Part shown: one piece after another, positions 42,916 through 51,374 of the stretch
Layout: each line of letters begins with the position of its first letter
Position numbering within the stretch: the first letter of the stretch is position 1
Origin: an uncultured Eubacteriales bacterium
GTDB taxonomy: Bacteria > Bacillota > Clostridia > Oscillospirales > Acutalibacteraceae
Direction of reading: 5' to 3'
Assembly: GCA_949293815.1 (NCBI GenBank)
Contig: CASFEZ010000001.1
Coordinates: 62,001-126,000 of the forward strand
DNA length: 64,000 nt
Notes under the pieces: model-generated
Told to the model about the DNA's origin: nothing
Databases searched by the model: none
Seen by the model: the letters and a program-made list of their open reading frames with translations, nothing else
Made by a program: the position numbers and the translations under genes

Positions 42916-44750
42916 CGATGAAGCAGAGATGGGGCTGTATTCGCTTTGCTTTCCGCCTGTGTCGGAACCATTCGCGCAAAATTTTTGTGTATACCGTTTT
43001 GCGGGCGCTGTTTGCGGCGGCGCTGGGGCTGATTCCCACGGTGTTTTCCGCCCTGCTGATTCAGGAGTTGACCGGCGCGCAGGAAAAAGCAACGCTGCTG
43101 TTATATGCCGTACTTCTGGCAGGTCTTACGGCACTTGTCGGCTTTCTGAGCCGGCTTTGTGAAAAAGCGTTTCATGACCAGGTGCGCCTTTTGCGCGATG
43201 AGGAGGCGCGGTTGTTTGAGGAATATATGGCAGGGGCGGATTATGAGCTGCTGGAGGATAAGGACTTTTGCACCGCCGTCAATGCCTATTCGGTGATTTA
43301 TAACAACAACGGCGGTATCTTCAACAATCTGTGGCTTTTTTTCTATGATTTTTTATACGGCTGCCTTTCGCTGGCCTTTTCGCTGGGTATTCTGGCTCGA
43401 CCGGTATATCTTTGCCTGTTCGCGCTGGACGGCAAGCGCTTTATCACTTCGCCCGCCTCCACCGTTTTGCTTTTGGCGGCGGTTCTGCTTTTTGGCGGCG
43501 TCATGCTCTGGCTTGGCGGCCGTTCGGCGAAGGTCAATAACGGTATGATGCAGGCGTATAACAATATCTACGGCATTTTCGCCTACTGGTTCTATTTCTC
43601 CGGAAACTATCAAAACGGAAAGGAAATTCGTCTTTACGCCGCGCAGCCTCTGATTGGCGATATGCAGCGCCAATGGACAGAGGACTGGCTTGCCATGAGC
43701 AGGCGTCTGACCGCCCGTACAAACCGCTACAGCAGTGCGCTGCTGTTTATGCAGGGGCTTTTGATGGGCGTTTTGTATCTGTATGTCGCCCTGAAAGCGG
43801 GGGCGGGGGTGTTCGATGTCAGCTCCTTTGCGCTGTTCTTGGGCGGCGCGTCCATGCTGGCGAGCGGCGTCGGCGGTATCGGCAGCGTAACCATGCTGCT
43901 GGGCACCTCGGCGGTGCAGATCGGTACGTTTAAGCAGATTGTCGAAACGCCCCAGCGCATTGCCAAAGGCACCCTGCCGGTGGAAAAGCGCGATGACAAC
44001 CGGTATGATATTGCATTCCGAAATGTCTCGTTCCGCTATCCGGGCAGCGATACCGAGGTTTTGCATAATATCAGCGTCCGGCTGCGGATCGGCAGCCATG
44101 TGGCGGTGGTGGGCGAGAACGGCTCGGGCAAAACCACCTTTATCAAGCTGCTCTGCCGCCTGTACGATGTCAGCGAGGGCAGCATTACCTTAAATGATAT
44201 TGATATCAAAAAATATGACCCGCAGGAGTACCGCAGTCTGTTCTCGGTGGTTTTTCAGGATTACCAGCTGTTCGCCGTACCGCTTGCCCAGAATGTTGCA
44301 TCCAGTCTTGCAATAGAGGACGCAAAGCTTTGGGACTGCCTCGAAAAAGCGGGTATTGCCGAGCGGGTGCGCCGGCTGCCGCAAAAAGAGCAGAGCGCCC
44401 TGTATCAGGATTTGGATGAAAACGGCGTGGAAATCTCCGGCGGCGAAGCGCAGAAGCTGGCGCTGGCGCGCGCGTTGTATAAGGACGCCCCCTTTGTGAT
44501 TCTGGATGAGCCGACCGCCGCTCTGGATCCGATTGCCGAATTTGAGGTGTACCGGCGCTTTTCCGCTCTGGTCGGCGATAAAACCGCCGTCTACATCTCC
44601 CACCGCCTGTCCTCCTGCCGCTTCTGCGATACGATTCTGGTATTTGATAAAGGCCGAATCGTCCAAGCCGGCAGCCACGAAGAGCTGCTTGCCGCCGAGG
44701 GCAAATACCGCGACCTCTGGCAGGCACAGGCGGGCTACTACGGCGGATAG
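42912..44750 (+). CDS. Partner ABC exporter half-transporter
   Basis: A 612-residue half-transporter, likely forming a heterodimer with the preceding product. The ATPase shows Walker A GENGSGKTT, signature ISGGEAQK, Walker B VILDEPTAA and H-loop YISHRLSS. Both nucleotide sites of this pair are therefore canonical, unlike the pair at 29355-32988. The start is GTG 42912, sharing four bases with the preceding stop and placed 8 bases after GGGGAG; ATG 42918 is second best. Confidence 0.87.
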   Translation: MTMKQRWGCIRFAFRLCRNHSRKIFVYTVLRALFAAALGLIPTVFSALLIQELTGAQEKATLLLYAVLLAGLTALVGFLSRLCEKAFHDQVRLLRDEEARLFEEYMAGADYELLEDKDFCTAVNAYSVIYNNNGGIFNNLWLFFYDFLYGCLSLAFSLGILARPVYLCLFALDGKRFITSPASTVLLLAAVLLFGGVMLWLGGRSAKVNNGMMQAYNNIYGIFAYWFYFSGNYQNGKEIRLYAAQPLIGDMQRQWTEDWLAMSRRLTARTNRYSSALLFMQGLLMGVLYLYVALKAGAGVFDVSSFALFLGGASMLASGVGGIGSVTMLLGTSAVQIGTFKQIVETPQRIAKGTLPVEKRDDNRYDIAFRNVSFRYPGSDTEVLHNISVRLRIGSHVAVVGENGSGKTTFIKLLCRLYDVSEGSITLNDIDIKKYDPQEYRSLFSVVFQDYQLFAVPLAQNVASSLAIEDAKLWDCLEKAGIAERVRRLPQKEQSALYQDLDENGVEISGGEAQKLALARALYKDAPFVILDEPTAALDPIAEFEVYRRFSALVGDKTAVYISHRLSSCRFCDTILVFDKGRIVQAGSHEELLAAEGKYRDLWQAQAGYYGG

Positions 44751-44775
44751 ACCGGCAAATTTTCCCGCCCATCCC

Positions 44776-44804
44776 TTGACAGCGGGGGCGGGATGTGATA
44801 GTAT
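44776..44804 (+). promoter_or_regulatory. Promoter of the thiamine uptake operon
   Basis: TTGACA (44776-44781) and TAGTAT (44799-44804) are 17 bases apart, directly before the TPP aptamer. Confidence 0.8.
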
Positions 44805-44819
44805 GGTTGTTGCAGTAAA

Positions 44820-44898
44820 AAGGGGTGCCGGTTTTCGGCTGAGATCGCCTTTTAGGCGGGACCCTCGAACCTGATGCGGGTCATGCCGCCGTAGGAAT
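44820..44898 (+). ncRNA. TPP riboswitch (THI element)
   Basis: The aptamer shows AGGGGTGCC, GGCTGAGAT, the ACCCTCGAACCTGATGCGG core and CCGTAGGAA. It binds thiamine pyrophosphate and, with the terminator at 44933-44968, should switch off the uptake genes when the vitamin is plentiful. Confidence 0.95.
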
Positions 44899-44932
44899 TT
44901 TATCTTTGCAGCCATTGCCAATAAGATGTATT

Positions 44933-44968
44933 CTCCCACGGGGCTGCCCGTGGGAGTTTTTATTTTTG
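44933..44968 (+). terminator. Riboswitch-linked terminator
   Basis: CTCCCACGGG pairs with CCCGTGGGAG over a GCTG loop and is followed by TTTTTATTTTT, between the TPP aptamer and the first gene. Confidence 0.9.
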
Positions 44969-44986
44969 TTTTTTGGAGGAATTGTT

Positions 44987-45289
44987 ATGAAAGCAAGTGT
45001 AGCCATTCAAGTTCTGCCCGCCACATTGGACGACAAGGAAACCTGCCGCATTGTGGACGAGGTGATTGATTACATCAAAAGCACAGGCTTGAACTGCTAT
45101 GTGGGACCCTTTGAAACCACCATTGAGGGCGACAACTATGACCAGCTGATGGACATTGTCAAGGAGTGCCAGCATGTGGCGCTGCGCGCAGGCTGCCCGG
45201 GGGTTTCCGCCTATATCAAGGTTTCCTACAAGCCCGAGGCAGGTGTTTTGACCATTGACGAAAAAGTCACCAAGCACCATCAGGACTGA
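44987..45289 (+). CDS. Thiamine-binding protein (DUF77/YkoF-like)
   Basis: A 100-residue small ferredoxin-fold protein of the MTH1187/YkoF superfamily: MKASVAIQVLP opens the fold and YIKSTGLNCYVGPFETTIEG is the conserved binding strand. It has no signal peptide, so it binds thiamine or its hydroxymethylpyrimidine precursor in the cytosol and may assist uptake. GGAGGAATT precedes ATG 44987. It is the first gene under the TPP riboswitch. Confidence 0.88.
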   Translation: MKASVAIQVLPATLDDKETCRIVDEVIDYIKSTGLNCYVGPFETTIEGDNYDQLMDIVKECQHVALRAGCPGVSAYIKVSYKPEAGVLTIDEKVTKHHQD

Positions 45290-45299
45290 TCCGGCGGCT

Positions 45300-46115
45300 A
45301 TGGAAGAAAAACAGTTCCCAACCGCAAAACGCGCTGCCGCCGAGAAAAAACGGCGCGCCGTGACCGATAAGCTCTCGCCCATCATCGCCCTTGTGCTGTT
45401 GGTGGCCGTTTGGGCGGCGGTTTGCGGCTTCGGCTCGATTCCCTCGTATATGCTGCCCTCGCCCGGGGCGGTCATTCGGGCGTTTGTGGGCGACTTTCCG
45501 CTTTTAATGGAGCACGCCGCCGTCACATTGACCGAGGCGTTCGCCGGTCTTGGCATCGGCATCGCGCTGGCGTTTGTTACCGCATCGCTGATGGACAGGT
45601 TCCGCGGTCTTTATCAGGCGCTGTACCCGCTTCTGGTGGTGTCGCAGACCATTCCCACCGTGGCCATTGCGCCGCTTTTGATTTCCTGGATGGGCTTTGA
45701 TATGGCGCCCAAAATTACCCTTGTGGTGCTGACCACCTTTTTCCCCATTACCGTGGGGCTTTTGGATGGGTACAAAAGCGTTGATGCGGACGCGATTTCG
45801 CTGTTTCGCAGCATGGGCGCGGGAAACGGCATTATCTTCCGGCGCATCAAGCTGCCCTCCGCCATGAGCCACTTTTTTTCGGGGCTGAAAATTTCCGCGT
45901 CCTATGCCATTGTCGGCGCGGTGATTGCCGAATGGCTCGGCGGCTTTGAGGGATTGGGCGTGTATATGACAAGAGTCAGAAAAGCCTATTCCTTCGACAA
46001 AATGTTTGCTGTTATACTATTGATTATTATTATCAGCCTGCTCTTAATGGGACTGGTGACGCTGCTGAAAAAAGCCGCCATGCCCTGGGAGCGGAAAGGA
46101 GTACAAAACGTATGA
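45300..46115 (+). CDS. ABC permease for thiamine/HMP uptake
   Basis: A 271-residue inner-membrane permease (ThiX/SsuC type) with about six segments and the EAA-loop region DADAISLFRSMGAGNGIIF near residues 160-180. Together with the binding protein and ATPase it would import a thiamine precursor such as formylaminopyrimidine. ATG 45300 follows the preceding stop by 10 bases and has a weak ribosome site, so translational coupling is likely. Its stop overlaps the next start. Confidence 0.88.
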   Translation: MEEKQFPTAKRAAAEKKRRAVTDKLSPIIALVLLVAVWAAVCGFGSIPSYMLPSPGAVIRAFVGDFPLLMEHAAVTLTEAFAGLGIGIALAFVTASLMDRFRGLYQALYPLLVVSQTIPTVAIAPLLISWMGFDMAPKITLVVLTTFFPITVGLLDGYKSVDADAISLFRSMGAGNGIIFRRIKLPSAMSHFFSGLKISASYAIVGAVIAEWLGGFEGLGVYMTRVRKAYSFDKMFAVILLIIIISLLLMGLVTLLKKAAMPWERKGVQNV

Positions 46116-47161
46116 AAAAATGTATCGCCATCCTTTTGGCACTTTCCATGCTGTTTGCGCTGGCTGCCTGTTCCGGCGAGCCTGCTGCTACTGATGACGA
46201 GGTGGGCACAACCGAAACCGCCAGCGCCGAGGCGGGCAATGAAAACCTGACCGAAATCACCTTTGCGCTGGACTGGACGCCCAACACCAACCATACCGGT
46301 CTGTATGTGGCAAAGGCATTGGGCTATTTTGAGGAGGCGGGTCTGGATGTGGACATCGTCTTTGTGGACGGCAGCAGCTCTGCCCAGCTTTGCGCGGCAG
46401 GCACCGCCCAGTTCGCCATTGAGGCGCAGGACACCATGGCAGCAGCCCTGACCGGCGATGAGCCTTTGGGCATTACCGCCGTTGCCGCCGTATTGCAGCA
46501 CAACACCTCCGGCATCATCTCCCGCGCCGGCGAGGGGCTGGATACCCCCTTAGGGCTGGTGGGCAAAACCTATTCCACCTGGGACTCCCCGATTGAACTT
46601 GCCATGCTCCGTTCTCTTGTGGAGCAGGCGGGCGGTGATTTTGACCAGGTGAACCTGATTCCCAATGTCATTGTGGATGAGCCGGGCGCCCTGGCTGCCG
46701 GAGATACCGACGCCATCTGGGTGTTCTATGGCTGGGGCTGCATCAATGCCGAGGTACAGGGCTTTGACTTCGACTATTTCGCCTTCAGCGATTTGGACCC
46801 GGTATTCGATTACTATACCCCCGTTATTATCGGAAACAATGACTATATGCAGGCGAACCCGGAAGTGACCCGCGCGTTCCTGGCGGCTGCCAGACAGGGC
46901 TATGAATACGCGGCACAGCACCCGGAGGAGGCTGCGCAAATTCTGATTGACAGCGACAATACCGGTTCCCTGCAAGGCTCCGAAGAACTGGTACGCAGAA
47001 GCCAGGAATGGATTTCCGCCCAGTATATTGACGATGCCGCAAGCTGGGGCGTATTTGATGCCGAGAGATGGGATGCGTTCTATGCCTGGCTGTGGGAGAA
47101 CGAGCTGATTGAAACCGAGCTGCCCGCCGGTACGGGATTTACCAATGAATACCTCAGCTGA
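46112..47161 (+). CDS. Thiamine-precursor binding lipoprotein (ThiY/NMT1-like)
   Basis: A 349-residue solute-binding protein with a lipobox ending A-A-C20. The mature domain belongs to the NMT1/THI5-like fold: FALDWTPNTNHTGLYVAKALGYF opens it, then CAAGTAQFAIEAQDT and a central DAIWVFYGWG. It is anchored outside the membrane and passes ligand to the permease. GGAAAGGAG precedes the ATG, which overlaps the permease stop (ATGA). The riboswitch and neighbours support a thiamine-related ligand. Confidence 0.9.
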   Translation: MKKCIAILLALSMLFALAACSGEPAATDDEVGTTETASAEAGNENLTEITFALDWTPNTNHTGLYVAKALGYFEEAGLDVDIVFVDGSSSAQLCAAGTAQFAIEAQDTMAAALTGDEPLGITAVAAVLQHNTSGIISRAGEGLDTPLGLVGKTYSTWDSPIELAMLRSLVEQAGGDFDQVNLIPNVIVDEPGALAAGDTDAIWVFYGWGCINAEVQGFDFDYFAFSDLDPVFDYYTPVIIGNNDYMQANPEVTRAFLAAARQGYEYAAQHPEEAAQILIDSDNTGSLQGSEELVRRSQEWISAQYIDDAASWGVFDAERWDAFYAWLWENELIETELPAGTGFTNEYLS

Positions 47162-47897
47162 ACGGGATGTGCTGGTCGCCGAGGGCATTACCAAAGCCTT
47201 TGACGGCAAAACCATCATCGAAAACATTTCCATCCATGTGCAAAAAGGGGAGCTGGTCTGCCTGCTGGGGCAGAGCGGCGCGGGCAAAACCACCCTGTTC
47301 AATGTCCTTTCGGGGCTTTACCGCCCCGAGCAGGGACGGGTGCTGCTTGGCGGCGAGGATATTACCGGAAAACCCGGTCATATCAGCTATATGCTGCAAA
47401 AGGATTTGCTTCTGCCCTATATGAGTGTTCTGGATAATACCGCCATGCCGCTTATCATTCGCGGAATGAAGAAAAAAGAGGCGCGCGAAAAGGCTTCGGC
47501 GCTGTTTCACCAATTCGGGCTGGACGGCTGTCAAAAGCAGTATCCCGCCCAGCTTTCCGGCGGTATGCGCCAGCGGGCGGCGCTTTTGCGCACCTATTTG
47601 TCCTCCCAGGGGGTCGCGCTGCTGGATGAGCCGTTTTCCGCGCTGGATACCCTGACCAAAAGCGCCATGCACCAGTGGTATTTGCGCGTTATGGAAGAAA
47701 TCCAGCTGACCACGGTTTTTATTACCCATGATATTGACGAGGCAATTCTGCTTTCTGACCGTATCTATATCATGGGCGGCAAGCCCGGCGTGATTAGCGA
47801 TGAAATTGCCATCGAAGTGCAAAAGCCCCGGGATACGGATTTTACACTGAGTGAAGCATTCTTGAACTATAAACGCCTTTTGGTCGAGAAACTGTAA
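47145..47897 (+). CDS. ABC ATPase for thiamine/HMP uptake (ThiZ-like)
   Basis: A 250-residue ATP-binding subunit of the nitrate/taurine-type importer group. Walker A is GQSGAGKTT, signature LSGGMRQR, Walker B ALLDEPFSALD and H-loop FITHDIDEA. It powers the permease at 45300. ATG 47145 lies inside the end of the binding-protein gene; no strong ribosome site is seen, so re-initiation after the overlap is likely. It is the last gene of the TPP operon and ends before a terminator at 47963. Confidence 0.9.
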   Translation: MNTSAERDVLVAEGITKAFDGKTIIENISIHVQKGELVCLLGQSGAGKTTLFNVLSGLYRPEQGRVLLGGEDITGKPGHISYMLQKDLLLPYMSVLDNTAMPLIIRGMKKKEAREKASALFHQFGLDGCQKQYPAQLSGGMRQRAALLRTYLSSQGVALLDEPFSALDTLTKSAMHQWYLRVMEEIQLTTVFITHDIDEAILLSDRIYIMGGKPGVISDEIAIEVQKPRDTDFTLSEAFLNYKRLLVEKL

Positions 47898-47962
47898 GCC
47901 TCACGCGGCTGTGCATGGTTGTTTGAAAAGAGATAATACAACCGGTATCATATCGTTTTCCA

Positions 47963-47993
47963 AAAATCCCTGCCGCATGGCGGGGGTTTTTGT
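47963..47993 (+). terminator. Terminator of the thiamine operon
   Basis: CCCTGCC pairs with GGCGGGG over a GCAT loop and is followed by TTTTTGTTG. The rest of the 47898-48361 gap is AT-rich, with the next promoter and no gene. Confidence 0.8.
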
Positions 47994-48276
47994 TGTTAAT
48001 ATGTCGAATAGACGGTATATATCCCTGATAGAAATATGTATTTTCTATGAACAGCTGAGTAAAATAGAACAAATTTTGAAAAACTGTCTTGTTTAAAAAG
48101 TCAAATCTATTTTGCCGATTTCGTTGCTGGCTGCTGTTTTTCAGATAAAATCATCCATTTTTTCTAAAATTAAAGTAAAAACAGCTGGAAATTATTCTCA
48201 AATTGCTTAAAGTATGAATAATATGTGAATGAATAGGATGCCAAAAATGAATGGCAATTTTTGTGTATTTTTCTAA

Positions 48277-48306
48277 TTGCTTGTTTTCATGGTTTTGTAA
48301 TAAAAT
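48277..48306 (+). promoter_or_regulatory. Probable promoter of the secreted protein gene
   Basis: TTGCTT (48277-48282) and TAAAAT (48301-48306) have an 18-base spacer. Confidence 0.55.
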
Positions 48307-48361
48307 GATAAAGGTAAGTTTAGATACCTTTCACAAATTATTATGAAAGAAGGTCAACCAA

Positions 48362-50062
48362 ATGAAAAAAATGACAAAGAAGCTTCTTGCCGTCCTGCTG
48401 GCTGCCCTGCTGACCTGCTCGGTATTGCCGGTTGCGGTCTTTGCGGCCGAGGAAGAGGTCGATGATGTTTCCGTTGCCGCCTCCGAACGGGTCAACGCCT
48501 GGGATGAGCATTTTCAGTTTATTCTGACCGAGCTGTTTGACGACACCCAGTATACCCACTGGAAATATGTGGCGCAGAACACCGAGAGCATTGCCCAGGA
48601 TATGCAGATTTATACCGCCTTTGGTCTGTATGACGAGGCGTGGCGCAATGCGTTTGACGGTTCCGTTTCCGTTGCCACCGCCGAAAAGATTCTGGTTGGC
48701 CTGATTGAGCGCGCGCAGGTTGAGGTGGATACCTCGGTGACCGACGGTATTATCGAAACATTGCAAACCGCGAAGGATATCGCCGACTTTATGGAAAAGG
48801 TCGAGGGCTATCTGAATAAGGATACCTTTATCGATTCCACCGAGTGGAGCCAGGCTCTGACCGGCGTGGGTGCCGTGATTCAGATTGGTCGCGCCTGGCA
48901 GGAGCAGAGAGCGGAACTGATTGATGCCTATGCCCGGGTGCTTTCCGTACAGGCTGCCAATGCGTATTATCTGGAAATGCTGGAATATGTCCGCGACAAT
49001 GCGGAGTATGACGTTTTGCGTCAGGCTGCTACCAATGTCATTGCCGATATTGAAACCAATTTGGAGGATTTGCTCGGCGGACTGTTTGCGGACGCTGCCG
49101 CCGGCATGGGTACCAACGCGGTTGAATATCTGCTGCGTCTGGCCGCTTCCACCAATGCTTACACCGCCGCCATTATGGGCGTTTACAACGGCGCCACCAG
49201 CATTGCCGATACGCTGTTTAACACCAGCGACCAGTATGTGCTGATGGATTCCATGATGACCCTTTTCTATTTTGAAAAAGCACTTTCCGATTGGTCCAGT
49301 GCGGTTTATGCGGACAAAGAAGCCGATTATGATAAAGCTGTATTTGCCGTCAGCGTGCTGCTTTCCGCCAGAAGCACCGGCGAGGAAACCCTTTACAGCT
49401 ACAAAGAGGCACAGGCGGGCGGTATCATCGGCAGAATCAAATCCAAGATTTATAAAGCCGTAACCGAAGAATATTCCGTCACCATTGAAAAACTCGCTCT
49501 GGCCAGAGAGCAGATGCTTCTCGCTGACCCGGCGGGCTATCAGACGGTTGTGAAATCCTATGCGGTTTATTGCCCGGTGAATGTACAGGTTGCTGACTTT
49601 GTGCTTGCGGACGGTGTGGAAGCCGAGGTTTATAACGATTACGGTATGTTCGGCACCATCTATAACGAATACAACGGCGAATATCTGAAGGTCGCTTATC
49701 TGTATGAGGATGTAGATGTTCAGCTGGTGGGCGTAGGCGACGGCGTTGTTACCTGCGTGGTATGGCAGATGGAAGACGGCGCACTCGAGGATTATTCCTT
49801 CACCGATGCGGCGGTTGCCCCCGGCTCTGTTATCACCATCCCCGGCGGCGTGGTCACCCCGGTTTATGTGGTTGACGGCGCGACGCTGGCGATGAACGAA
49901 GAGTATGTTCCCTCTCCCGAACCCGAAGTGGACGCCGGTACGGTTGTTGATGCAGTTGGTGAGGTCGCAGAAGAAGAAGTCAACAAAACATTGAATGCAA
50001 TTCGTGAATTCTTCCAGAAGATTCTTGATTTCTTCAGAAAGCTGTTCGGTATTTTAGACTGA
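48362..50062 (+). CDS. Secreted protein of unknown function with amphipathic C-terminal helix
   Basis: A 566-residue exported protein. The signal peptide ends VFA|AEE at about residue 29. The body (about 40-400) is mainly helical with many acidic residues, followed by a beta-rich region (about 400-510). The final segment IREFFQKILDFFRKLFGIL is a strongly amphipathic helix that could bind membranes, mediate assembly or act as a sorting tail. No LPxTG or dockerin is present. AAGAAGG precedes the ATG. I recognise no family. It is monocistronic, with a strong terminator. Confidence 0.75.
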   Translation: MKKMTKKLLAVLLAALLTCSVLPVAVFAAEEEVDDVSVAASERVNAWDEHFQFILTELFDDTQYTHWKYVAQNTESIAQDMQIYTAFGLYDEAWRNAFDGSVSVATAEKILVGLIERAQVEVDTSVTDGIIETLQTAKDIADFMEKVEGYLNKDTFIDSTEWSQALTGVGAVIQIGRAWQEQRAELIDAYARVLSVQAANAYYLEMLEYVRDNAEYDVLRQAATNVIADIETNLEDLLGGLFADAAAGMGTNAVEYLLRLAASTNAYTAAIMGVYNGATSIADTLFNTSDQYVLMDSMMTLFYFEKALSDWSSAVYADKEADYDKAVFAVSVLLSARSTGEETLYSYKEAQAGGIIGRIKSKIYKAVTEEYSVTIEKLALAREQMLLADPAGYQTVVKSYAVYCPVNVQVADFVLADGVEAEVYNDYGMFGTIYNEYNGEYLKVAYLYEDVDVQLVGVGDGVVTCVVWQMEDGALEDYSFTDAAVAPGSVITIPGGVVTPVYVVDGATLAMNEEYVPSPEPEVDAGTVVDAVGEVAEEEVNKTLNAIREFFQKILDFFRKLFGILD

Positions 50063-50102
50063 GCATCATGCGGTCTATGACGACAAAACAGTTGCAATAA
50101 AA

Positions 50103-50157
50103 TGCGCCCCGCGGAGGGGAAAGCAAGTTTCGCTTTCCCCTCCGCGGGGATTTTTGC
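50103..50157 (+). terminator. Strong intrinsic terminator
   Basis: A stem of about 18 bp (CCCCGCGGAGGGGAAAGC with its complement) is followed by ATTTTTG. Confidence 0.93.
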
Positions 50158-50263
50158 TGTACCGGTTGCCCGCTGTTTTGGCGCTTCTTTTCCTTTGACG
50201 CAGCGCCCGCGCTATGGTACAATGGATGGGAAACTGTAAACGGGCAGAAGGAGGGCATTGACC

Positions 50264-51316
50264 ATGGAAACACAGGAAATATTGCAAAGCGCCGCCGGGG
50301 CGGTGATAGCGTGGTTCGGCGAGCACCGCCGCGCCCTGCCCTGGCGGGAAGACCCCACGCCCTATCATATTTGGCTGTCGGAAATCATGCTTCAGCAGAC
50401 GCGGATTGAAGCGGTGATTCCCTATTATGAGCGCTTTTTGCAGCAGCTGCCCACCGTGCAGGCGCTGGCGGCGGTGGAGGATGATAAGCTGATGAAGCTG
50501 TGGGAGGGGCTGGGCTATTATAGCCGGGCGCGGAACCTGAAAAAAGCCGCCGTTTGCCTTACGGAAAACTTTGGCGGTGCGCTGCCCGCCGATTATGCCG
50601 CGTTAAAGAAATTGCCCGGCATCGGTCCCTATACCGCCGGAGCCATTGCCTCCATTGCCTTTGGGCTGCCTGAGGCAGCGGTGGACGGCAATGTATTGCG
50701 CATTCTGACAAGGCTATTGGCATGGGAGGCGGATATTACCCAGCAAAAAACCAAAGAGGAACTGACTGCTTTGCTGCGGGCGGTGTATCCGTCCGGGAAA
50801 GCCGCCGCCGACCTGACGCAGGGGCTGATGGAGCTGGGACAGACCATCTGCTTGCCGGTGGGCGCACCGAAATGCGAAGCCTGCCCAATCGGCGGACTAT
50901 GCAAAGCCTATTTGCGGCAGGAAACCGAGCGATACCCGGTGCGCAGTCCCAAAAAGGCGCGGCGAATAGAAGCGCGAACCGTCTTTCTCCTGCGCTGCGG
51001 CGATAAAATTGCCCTGTCCCGCCGCCCCAATACCGGTCTGTTGGCTGGGATGTGGGAATTTCCCAATACTGAAGGGCACCTGCACGCCGAACAGGCAGCA
51101 TCCTTTTTGACCGAACAGGGGATAAATATTCAGTCGCTGACCCCCTGCGGCGAGGCAAAGCATATTTTTACCCATGTGGAATGGCATATGACCGGCTTTT
51201 TTGCCCTTTGCGAAGGGGAAAACGAGAACTTTTTCTGGAAAAGCAAAGAGGAGATACAAAAGACCTGCGCCATCCCCTCCGCCTTTCGCTATTATTACCG
51301 GCAGCTTTTTTCCTGA
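50264..51316 (+). CDS. mutY: MutY, A/G-specific adenine glycosylase
   Basis: A 350-residue DNA-repair enzyme that removes adenine opposite 8-oxoguanine. The helix-hairpin-helix-GPD core has catalytic E40 in WLSEIMLQQT and LPGIGPYTAGAI...VDGNV. The Fe-S cluster ligands lie in TICLPVGAPKCEACPIGGLC. A C-terminal NUDIX-like domain (about 235-350) recognises oxoG. GAAGGAGGG lies 8 bases before ATG 50264; a TTG at 50258 is too close. It is monocistronic. Confidence 0.95.
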   Translation: METQEILQSAAGAVIAWFGEHRRALPWREDPTPYHIWLSEIMLQQTRIEAVIPYYERFLQQLPTVQALAAVEDDKLMKLWEGLGYYSRARNLKKAAVCLTENFGGALPADYAALKKLPGIGPYTAGAIASIAFGLPEAAVDGNVLRILTRLLAWEADITQQKTKEELTALLRAVYPSGKAAADLTQGLMELGQTICLPVGAPKCEACPIGGLCKAYLRQETERYPVRSPKKARRIEARTVFLLRCGDKIALSRRPNTGLLAGMWEFPNTEGHLHAEQAASFLTEQGINIQSLTPCGEAKHIFTHVEWHMTGFFALCEGENENFFWKSKEEIQKTCAIPSAFRYYYRQLFS

Positions 51317-51325
51317 TAAAACAAA

Positions 51326-51370
51326 ACCGCACCGCCAACGCGCAAAAATTGGCGGTGCGGTTGCTTTTAT
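51326..51370. terminator. Bidirectional terminator
   Basis: AACCGCACCGCCAA and TTGGCGGTGCGGTT form a 14-bp stem with T-rich flanks, between converging genes. Confidence 0.9.
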
Positions 51371-51374
51371 TGCT

